From the NCBI GenBank assembly GCA_003161515.1, contig PMOH01000345.1, forward strand, positions 4,070 to 9,923: a stretch of DNA of 5,854 bases, given 5' to 3'. The stretch is from Deltaproteobacteria bacterium. Its GTDB lineage: Bacteria; Desulfobacterota; Binatia; Binatales; Binataceae. Under the pieces are notes generated by a model. The model ran no database searches. It had not been told where the DNA came from and worked only from the letters and a program-made list of their open reading frames with translations. Shown here one piece after another: positions 1-4,361 of this stretch (position 1 is the first letter of the stretch; each line of letters opens with the position of its first letter). A program made the position numbers and the translations under genes.

Positions 1-35
1 CGGCTCCCGCGCCAGCAGGCGCGGCGAAGCCCTGA
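1..35 (+). CDS. Possible C-terminal tail of an upstream gene (partial)
   Basis: Reading from base 3, the frame gives APAPAGAAKP and then a TGA stop at 33-35. An Ala/Pro/Gly tail with a final Lys-Pro is a common low-complexity end for proteins in high-GC bacteria. The stop lies inside the left arm of a perfect hairpin (31-57), a usual place for a terminator to begin. No domain is visible in ten residues, so no function can be given. The rival frame starting at base 2 stays open to 154, but it is Arg-rich and built entirely from palindromes; I consider it less likely. It is also possible that no gene enters from the left on this strand. Confidence 0.4.
   Translation, partial: APAPAGAAKP
7..24. 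repeat. Hairpin 1 of the left-edge array
   Basis: CCGCGCC (7-13) and GGCGCGG (18-24) are exact reverse complements around the four-base loop AGCA. It is the weakest of the four hairpins and lies within the possible upstream coding tail, so it could be a by-product of GC-rich coding sequence. Confidence 0.5.
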
Positions 36-57
36 CGCGGCGTATTGCCGCGTCAGG
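31..57 (+). terminator. Hairpin 2: perfect 11-bp stem, possible terminator
   Basis: CCTGACGCGGC (31-41) pairs exactly with GCCGCGTCAGG (47-57) around the loop GTATT. The TGA at 33-35 that may close the upstream frame is inside the left arm. There is no T-run after the stem, so if it terminates transcription it is not a classical intrinsic terminator. It could instead be a repetitive extragenic palindrome or an mRNA 3'-end stabiliser. The pairing itself is certain; its role is inferred. Confidence 0.5.
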
Positions 58-59
58 CC

Positions 60-109
60 GCCGAATTGCGCCGCGACACCGGATACTCCGGTGCGCGGCG
101 CAATTCGGC
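60..109 (+). terminator. Hairpin 3: about 23-bp stem with one bulged A
   Basis: The outer arms 60-75 and 94-109 are exact reverse complements (16 pairs, key core GAATTGCGCCGCG). A76 is bulged, then CACCGGA (77-83) pairs exactly with TCCGGTG (87-93) around the three-base loop TAC. The stem is therefore nearly perfect over 23 pairs. It is followed by CTATTATGCTG, which is only partly T-rich, so it is a plausible but atypical terminator for an upstream gene. Such a long perfect palindrome could also be a REP- or MITE-like element present elsewhere in the genome. Confidence 0.55.
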
Positions 110-115
110 TATTAT
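110..115 (+). promoter_or_regulatory. Candidate -10 box TATTAT ahead of the glycosyltransferase
   Basis: TATTAT differs from TATAAT at one base and is the only AT-rich word between the hairpins. Transcription from it would start near 121-123, almost exactly at the first base of hairpin 4, giving an mRNA with a stem at its very 5' end. No good -35 is seen: the hexamer 17 bases upstream is TCCGGT, inside hairpin 3. The same bases could simply be the weak T-tract after hairpin 3. Confidence 0.25.
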
Positions 116-119
116 GCTG

Positions 120-144
120 ATGCGCGCGGCGTCGCCGCGCGCAT
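120..144. repeat. Hairpin 4, directly before the glycosyltransferase start
   Basis: Bases 120-131 (ATGCGCGCGGCG) and 133-144 (CGCCGCGCGCAT) are exact reverse complements about T132. Allowing a three-base GTC loop leaves an 11-pair, very GC-rich stem. It ends six bases before the GTG start at 151, so in the mRNA it would occupy the place where a ribosome binding site should be. This suggests control of, or at least interference with, translation initiation, but that is inference. Confidence 0.5.
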
Positions 145-150
145 GACCAC

Positions 151-1053
151 GTGACCGTCAAGCTCACTATCGCGATCCCCACGCACAATCGCGCAGCGCT
201 TGTGCGCGAGACCCTCGCGAGCGTCTCCGCGCTCGCGATCCCGGCGGGTGTCGATGCCGACTGCGTCGTCATCGACAACGCCTCGACTGACGAGACCGCG
301 ACTATAGTTGACGACTTCGCCCGCGGCGCCGCGCTTCTGATGCGCCGTGTATTCGAGCCGCACCCGGGCTCGAGCTTCGCGCGAAATCGTGCGGTGGACG
401 AAACCACATCGGACTTCATCTTTTTTATTGACGACGACGCGGTCGCCGAGCGGGATTGGGCCGCTGAACTGCTCGATGACATGCGGCGGCGCGACCTCGA
501 CGCCGCGTGCGGGATGGTTCTTCCGCGATGGTCGTCGCCGCCGCCGCGTTGGCTGGGACCGAGCCTGTGGGTCAAGCTGGCAGTTCATGATCGGCGTGCA
601 ATCGAGTCGGCGCCGACCGCGTCCGTTGAGCGGCTCGATAACTATTTCAGCGCTAATGTCGGATTCAAGCGCTCGGCGTTTGCGCGCTTCGGAAAATTTC
701 GCGAGGACCTCGGCGTGGTCGGTGGCAATCCTATTTCAGGCGAGGATACCGAACTGTTCGCGCGAATATTGTCGCGCGGTGGTGCGATGGGATTTGCGCC
801 GCGCGCGATCGTGCATCATGTGATACCGCCTGAGCGGATGACGCGCGCGTATTTGCGCCGCAAGAGCTTCGCGTTCGGGATGGGCACCGCGTTCGCCGGT
901 CTGCAAAACCACAATCAGTTCGACAAGCTGGTCCGCAACGGCGTCAGAATGGCGACTGCGGCGATGCGCGGCGATCCCGAGCGCGCGATTTATCACGAAC
1001 TTGAATGCGCCAACTTTCTCGGCTACTGGCGCGGCCGTTTGATCGCACGCTAG
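151..1053 (+). CDS. Family 2 glycosyltransferase (GT-A fold)
   Basis: Soluble 300-residue enzyme predicted to move a sugar from a nucleotide-sugar donor to an unknown acceptor, probably in surface polysaccharide or glycolipid synthesis. Visible GT2 signatures in order: IPTHNR at 9-14 (start of the nucleotide-binding fold), DNASTDE at 42-48, a SSFARNRA segment at 74-81 matching the family's usual SxARNxG-type region, the metal-binding DDD (DXD) at 94-96 after a hydrophobic strand, NVGFKRSAF at 169-177, and the acceptor-side GED at 197-199 with the likely catalytic acid. The C-terminal part (HHVIPPERMTRAYLRRKSF, about 222-240) is a common ending in this family. No signal peptide or membrane segment is seen. 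The start is forced: an in-frame TGA lies at 118-120, GTG at 151 is the only start codon before the IPTHNR motif, and no Shine-Dalgarno precedes it. It meets the opposite-strand Nudix gene tail to tail with six bases between. Acceptor and linkage cannot be told from the sequence. Confidence 0.93.
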   Translation: MTVKLTIAIPTHNRAALVRETLASVSALAIPAGVDADCVVIDNASTDETATIVDDFARGAALLMRRVFEPHPGSSFARNRAVDETTSDFIFFIDDDAVAERDWAAELLDDMRRRDLDAACGMVLPRWSSPPPRWLGPSLWVKLAVHDRRAIESAPTASVERLDNYFSANVGFKRSAFARFGKFREDLGVVGGNPISGEDTELFARILSRGGAMGFAPRAIVHHVIPPERMTRAYLRRKSFAFGMGTAFAGLQNHNQFDKLVRNGVRMATAAMRGDPERAIYHELECANFLGYWRGRLIAR

Positions 1054-1059
1054 CGCTGG

Positions 1060-1470
1060 TCACTTCACGTAACTCAGCATCCCGCGCTTCAGTATCGCCG
1101 CGAGATAGGGAATCAGCTCGAGACTCGCGAGCTCTTCCAGCGTCGCCCATCGATGATCGACGTGTTCGTCGGGCCGCAACTTCACATTCTGAAAAACCGT
1201 CAGGCGGCACGAGTAGATCGCCTGCAGATACGGCTCTGAAACCATGCTGTGCAATCCGAGCAAGCGGTCTATCGCAACATCAAGCCCGGTTTCCTCTTTG
1301 ACTTCGCGCAACAGGCAGTCCTCGAAAGTCTCGCCGAACGCGAGGTGTCCGCCGGGAAGGTCCCAACTGCCCGCCCGATAGTTCATTTCGGGCGCGCGCT
1401 TCAGCACCAGCATTCGCCCGCGGCTCGCGATCACGCCGTGGATGCCGACATAGAATTGCTGCTCCGCCAT
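1060..1470 (-). CDS. Nudix hydrolase (NUDT15/MutT-like)
   Basis: A 136-residue protein that fits a single Nudix domain. It should hydrolyse a nucleoside diphosphate linked to another group (for example an oxidised dNTP, ADP-ribose or a nucleotide sugar) in the cytoplasm, using Mg2+. The Nudix box G-x5-E-x7-REU-x-EE-x-GU is perfect at residues 41-63: G41, E47, R55, E56, E59, E60, G62. The preceding WDLPGGHLAFGE (36-47) resembles the PGGHLEFGE of NUDT15/MTH2-type and related proteins, but substrate cannot be assigned from this. ATG at 1468-1470 is chosen because it gives the normal length and begins just before the first beta strand (QFYVGIHGVI). The upstream sequence GAGCAGG is a weak ribosome site directly abutting the ATG. 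The frame stays open far upstream (to 2046) inside the CoA-transferase, but that extension has no Nudix character. It is divergent from the CoA-transferase across 99 bases and convergent with the glycosyltransferase. Confidence 0.93.
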   Translation of the reverse strand: MAEQQFYVGIHGVIASRGRMLVLKRAPEMNYRAGSWDLPGGHLAFGETFEDCLLREVKEETGLDVAIDRLLGLHSMVSEPYLQAIYSCRLTVFQNVKLRPDEHVDHRWATLEELASLELIPYLAAILKRGMLSYVK

Positions 1471-1483
1471 CCTGCTCAAGCTA

Positions 1484-1537
1484 GCGGGCGACTCGCCGGC
1501 GCGCCACTTCCGCGTTTGTCGGAACCGACTCGCCCGC
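1484..1537. repeat. Inverted and direct repeats in the divergent control region
   Basis: GCGGGCGA (1484-1491) and TCGCCCGC (1530-1537) are exact reverse complements. Overlapping them, CGACTCGCC occurs twice in direct orientation at 1489-1497 and 1526-1534, 37 bases apart start to start. Between them TTCCG (1508-1512) and CGGAA (1520-1524) form a small inverted repeat with a seven-base loop. The set lies between the two divergent genes, so it could hold operator half-sites for a regulator of either gene, but in GC-rich DNA short repeats arise by chance. Confidence 0.3.
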
Positions 1538-1545
1538 AGTACGAT
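1516..1545 (+). promoter_or_regulatory. Candidate sigma-70-like promoter for the CoA-transferase
   Basis: TTGTCG at 1516-1521 (four of six against TTGACA) and TACGAT at 1540-1545 (four of six against TATAAT) are separated by 18 bases. Transcription would start near 1552, leaving a leader of under 20 bases that contains the ribosome site at 1557-1562. The boxes overlap the repeats at 1526-1537, which would suit repression. Found by eye only. Confidence 0.3.
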
Positions 1546-1556
1546 TCTTTCCGCCT

Positions 1557-1562
1557 GGAGGT
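1557..1562 (+). promoter_or_regulatory. Shine-Dalgarno GGAGGT fixing the CoA-transferase start
   Basis: GGAGGT is a full match to the anti-Shine-Dalgarno pairing core and lies seven bases before the ATG at 1570. This decides the start against the much longer upstream open frame beginning at 1249, which runs antisense through the Nudix gene. Confidence 0.85.
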
Positions 1563-1569
1563 TGGGCGC

Positions 1570-2799
1570 ATGGAAAAATCCGAGTTCTATCGCGATGCGC
1601 GGCGCGATTTGACGGGACCGCTCGACGGCGTTCGCGTGATCGATGCCACCACGAGTTGGGCGGGGCCGATGTGCGCGTGCATCCTGGCCGACCTGGGCGC
1701 TGATGTTATCAAGGTCGAGGCGCGCGAGGGTGAAGTCGCGCGGCGGATTCCGCCGGCGCTGCCTGGGCACGAGCGGCAGATCGGATTTGCGCAGGCGACG
1801 GTTAATCGCAACAAGCGGAGCCTCACGCTCGATCTGCGGCGCGACGAGGGGCGCGATATTTTTCTGAAACTCGCGTTGCGCTGCGATGTCATCGTGCAAA
1901 ACTTCCGGCCGGGGACTTTCGACAAGTGGGGGGTCGGTTACGATCAGGTTCGCGCAGTCAAGCCGGACATTATCTACGTTTCGATCAGTGGGTATGGGCA
2001 GTTCGGTCCGATTCACGATCGCGTCGCGTACGATCCGCTCGCGCAAGCGATGAGCGGGTTCATCTCGCTTAACGGGACTCCCGACGGACCGCCGATGAAG
2101 GCGCCGACCTGGCTATGCGACGATCTCGGCGGACTGCACGGCGCGATTGGTGCGCTTGCGGCGCTGCGCCATCGCGATCGCACCGGCGAAGGGCAGCATG
2201 TCGATGTCGCGATGCTCGATGCGATGCTGTTTCAGTCCAATGGCAACCTGACGCTCGGCGCGATGGGCGTCGAGATCAAGCGATGGGGCAACGAAATTCC
2301 GTTCTCGGTTCCGACTAACATCTATAAATGCCGTGACGGGTCGGTGATGGCGGGGGTGCTGCTCGATACGCACTGGAAGGTGATGGCGCGGATGGCGGGG
2401 CGCGACGATCTCGCCGGCGATGATAACTTCGCGACGATTCCGGGACGGATGAGCCGTCGCGAAGAATGTGACGCGATGTTTGCCGGGTGGTGCGCGGCGC
2501 GCACGGTCGAGGAAGCGGTCAATGAGTGCGCGAAGAACAATATTCCGTGCGCGAAGGTGAGGACGTACGCGGAGGCGGCGCGATGCCCGCACACGCTCGA
2601 GCGCGACATGCTGCAGGAGGTGGCGCAGGAAGACGGCAAGCTCGCGCCGATCACCGGTCCTGCGGCGAAGTTTTCGCGCACGCCGACCCGGATAAGAAGC
2701 GGCGCACCGGCTCTGGGAGCGGATACGAACGATATCCTGGCGGAACTCGGAATCGATGCGGACGCGCGCAAGCGCTTGCGTGAGAGCGGCGTCGTCTAG
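1570..2799 (+). CDS. Class III CoA-transferase (CaiB/BaiF, formyl-CoA-transferase-like)
   Basis: A 409-residue protein, the usual length for this family, which moves CoA between an acyl-CoA donor and a free carboxylic acid through an aspartyl-CoA thioester. Family landmarks in order: LDGVRVID at 18-25, WAGP at 30-33, DLGADVIKVE at 41-50, NRNKRSLTLDL at 79-89, VQNFRPG at 109-115, SISGYGQFGP at 138-147, AYDPLAQAMSG at 153-163, TGEGQHVDVAMLDAML at 205-220. D217 aligns by motif with the catalytic Asp169 of formyl-CoA transferase. The linker, small domain and C-terminal return follow (IPCAKVRTYAEA at 325-336). The glycine-rich loop (GGGGQ) of formyl-CoA transferase is not visible in the 240-270 region, which argues against a true oxalate enzyme; many CaiB/BaiF members lack it. 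Start is set by GGAGGT seven bases upstream. Its stop TAG (2797-2799) overlaps the stop of the opposing hydantoinase B gene. Substrate is unknown. Confidence 0.93.
   Translation: MEKSEFYRDARRDLTGPLDGVRVIDATTSWAGPMCACILADLGADVIKVEAREGEVARRIPPALPGHERQIGFAQATVNRNKRSLTLDLRRDEGRDIFLKLALRCDVIVQNFRPGTFDKWGVGYDQVRAVKPDIIYVSISGYGQFGPIHDRVAYDPLAQAMSGFISLNGTPDGPPMKAPTWLCDDLGGLHGAIGALAALRHRDRTGEGQHVDVAMLDAMLFQSNGNLTLGAMGVEIKRWGNEIPFSVPTNIYKCRDGSVMAGVLLDTHWKVMARMAGRDDLAGDDNFATIPGRMSRREECDAMFAGWCAARTVEEAVNECAKNNIPCAKVRTYAEAARCPHTLERDMLQEVAQEDGKLAPITGPAAKFSRTPTRIRSGAPALGADTNDILAELGIDADARKRLRESGVV
2796..2799. other. CTAG shared by two convergent stop codons
   Basis: On the plus strand, TAG at 2797-2799 ends the CoA-transferase. 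On the minus strand, TAG at 2798-2796 ends hydantoinase B. The two genes therefore overlap by four bases and no room is left for a separate terminator between them. Confidence 0.95.
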
Positions 2800-4361
2800 C
2801 GGGGTCCCCATCCGCCGCCGCCGGGCGTTTCGATTCGAATGCGATCGCCGGCTTTGAGGTCGATGTTCGCTTTGCCGGGTAGGGTGGTTCGGCGGGCGCC
2901 GCGGACGAGAATGTTTTTGCCGGTCGCGCCCGGGCCGCCGCCGGCGAGTCCGTAGGGCGCGATTTTGCGACGCTCGGTGAGCACGCTCACGTTTGAATCG
3001 ACCAAACATTCCAGTTCGCGAATTAGTCCGTCGCCGCCGCGCGCGCGGCCATTACCGCCTGAGCCGCGGCGGATTCTGTATTCGGTGATTCGCATCGGAT
3101 AGTAGGCCTCGAGCGCTTCGATCGGCGTGTTGAGGGTGTTGGTCATGTGGGTGTGGATGCCGGAAGCGCCGGGCCGGTCTTTCGCCGCGCCCGCGCCGCC
3201 GGCGATAGTTTCGTAGTACGAAAAATGGCGGTCGCGAAAACGGTCGAAGCCGCCGACCGTAAGATTCGACATCGAGCCCGAACTCGCTGCTGGAATGCGA
3301 TCGGGTGCGGCCTTGGCTAGCGCGCGGAACAGTACGTCAACGATCCGCTGCGAGGTCTCGACGTTGCCGCCGGCGACCGCTGCAGGGGCCAGCGCGTTGA
3401 CTATCGAACCCGGAGGCGCGATCAGCTTTATCGGGCGCATGAGGCCTTCATTGGCGGGCACCGCCTCGGCCGCGAGACATTTCATGACGTAGAAGGTCGC
3501 GGACAGCGTGATTGCGAAATTTGCGTTGACCGATCCGCGCACCTGCGGGGCGGAGCCGGTGAAATCGACGATAGCTTTGCCGCCACCAATTTTGATCGCG
3601 ACGCGAATTGGAATCGGGCCGGTGCCGAAGCCGTCGTCGTCGAGAAAATCCTCCGCGCGATAAGTTCCCGACGGAAGTTCGCCGAGCGCGGCGATCATCA
3701 GGCGCTCGGCGTAATCCTTGAGCCCGTCCATCGCAGCTTCGACGGTTTTACGTCCCGAGGTTTGTACGATCGCCAGCAGGCGCTCAGATCCGACTGACAA
3801 TGCGGCGATCTGCGCGCGCAGGTCGCCTTCGCGCTCCTCGCGGACGCGAGTGTTGGCTAGAAAGAGGGTCATCACGTCGCGCGCGATCTCGCCGTCGGCG
3901 ACAATTTTCACCGGCGGCAGGCGGAAACCTTCCTGATAAATTTCGGTTGCCAGCGCCATCGAGCCCGGCGCGATGCCGCCGATGTCGGCGTGATGCGCGC
4001 GGTTGGCGGCGTATGCGTACGGGCGGCGTTCGTTGCCGATGAAGACGGGCGCGACCAAGGTCAGGTCGGGCAGATGGGTTCCGCCGGCGAACGGATCGTT
4101 CAGCGCCGCGACGTCGCCGCGGTTGAGATCGAGGTTCGCGATCGCCGCGCGCACCGACAGCGGGGTTGAGCCGAGATGGACCGGAATGTGCGCAGCCTGC
4201 GCTACCAACTCGCCGCGCGCGTCGAAAATCGCGCAGGAAAAATCGTGGCGCTCTTTTATATTGGGCGAAAACGCGGTCTGGCCGAGGACTACGCCCATCT
4301 CGTCGGCGATCGCGGCGAGGCGATTATTCATGACGGCCAATGTGATCGGGTCGAGCTTCAT
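2796..4361 (-). CDS. hyuB: Hydantoinase B/oxoprolinase family subunit
   Basis: A 521-residue subunit of the two-part ATP-using enzymes that include N-methylhydantoinase, 5-oxoprolinase and the alpha subunit of acetone carboxylase. It works with the A subunit encoded just upstream. Typical family segments, in order: MKLDPITLAVMNNRL at 1-15, ERHDFSCAIFD at 37-47, VHLGSTPLSV at 61-70, NDPFAGGTHLPDLTLVAPVF at 88-107, RAHHADIGGIAPGSM at 121-135 with conserved His and Asp able to bind metal, GNVETSQRIVD at 332-342, ETIAGGAGA at 384-392, HTHMTNTLNTPIEALE at 403-418, the Gly-rich RRGSGGNGRARGGDG at 431-445, and GGGGWG at 514-519 near the end. The length is normal and no break is seen. The start ATG (4361-4359) overlaps the A-subunit stop as ATGA and has GGAGG seven bases upstream. 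Substrate is not determinable: no hydantoin racemase, carbamoylase or acetone-carboxylase gamma subunit lies in view. The name is by family, not proven activity. Confidence 0.94.
   Translation of the reverse strand: MKLDPITLAVMNNRLAAIADEMGVVLGQTAFSPNIKERHDFSCAIFDARGELVAQAAHIPVHLGSTPLSVRAAIANLDLNRGDVAALNDPFAGGTHLPDLTLVAPVFIGNERRPYAYAANRAHHADIGGIAPGSMALATEIYQEGFRLPPVKIVADGEIARDVMTLFLANTRVREEREGDLRAQIAALSVGSERLLAIVQTSGRKTVEAAMDGLKDYAERLMIAALGELPSGTYRAEDFLDDDGFGTGPIPIRVAIKIGGGKAIVDFTGSAPQVRGSVNANFAITLSATFYVMKCLAAEAVPANEGLMRPIKLIAPPGSIVNALAPAAVAGGNVETSQRIVDVLFRALAKAAPDRIPAASSGSMSNLTVGGFDRFRDRHFSYYETIAGGAGAAKDRPGASGIHTHMTNTLNTPIEALEAYYPMRITEYRIRRGSGGNGRARGGDGLIRELECLVDSNVSVLTERRKIAPYGLAGGGPGATGKNILVRGARRTTLPGKANIDLKAGDRIRIETPGGGGWGPR
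4358..4361 (-). other. ATGA stop/start overlap of the A and B subunits
   Basis: The TGA of the A gene (4360-4358) and the ATG of the B gene (4361-4359) share two bases. This is the classical arrangement for ribosome re-initiation within one operon and is common for this gene pair. Confidence 0.9.

Noticed and set aside
1..150. tRNA, small RNA gene or CRISPR array in the hairpin region
   Set aside because: The palindromes do not form a cloverleaf, and there are no regularly spaced identical direct repeats with unique spacers.
112..588. Minus-strand open frame opposite the glycosyltransferase N-terminus
   Set aside because: It is antisense to conserved GT2 motifs and has an Arg-rich composition typical of shadow frames.
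1249..1569. Upstream extension of the CoA-transferase frame
   Set aside because: It runs antisense through the Nudix gene, including its Nudix box, has no CoA-transferase homology by eye, and the ATG at 1570 has a strong Shine-Dalgarno and family-normal length.
1471..2046. Upstream extension of the Nudix frame on the minus strand
   Set aside because: It lies antisense to the conserved N-terminal half of the CoA-transferase and adds no recognisable domain; a 136-residue Nudix protein is normal.
2113..3009. 298-codon minus-strand open frame across the CoA-transferase and hydantoinase B ends
   Set aside because: It is Arg/His-rich, overlaps two well-supported genes in other frames and shows no family signature.
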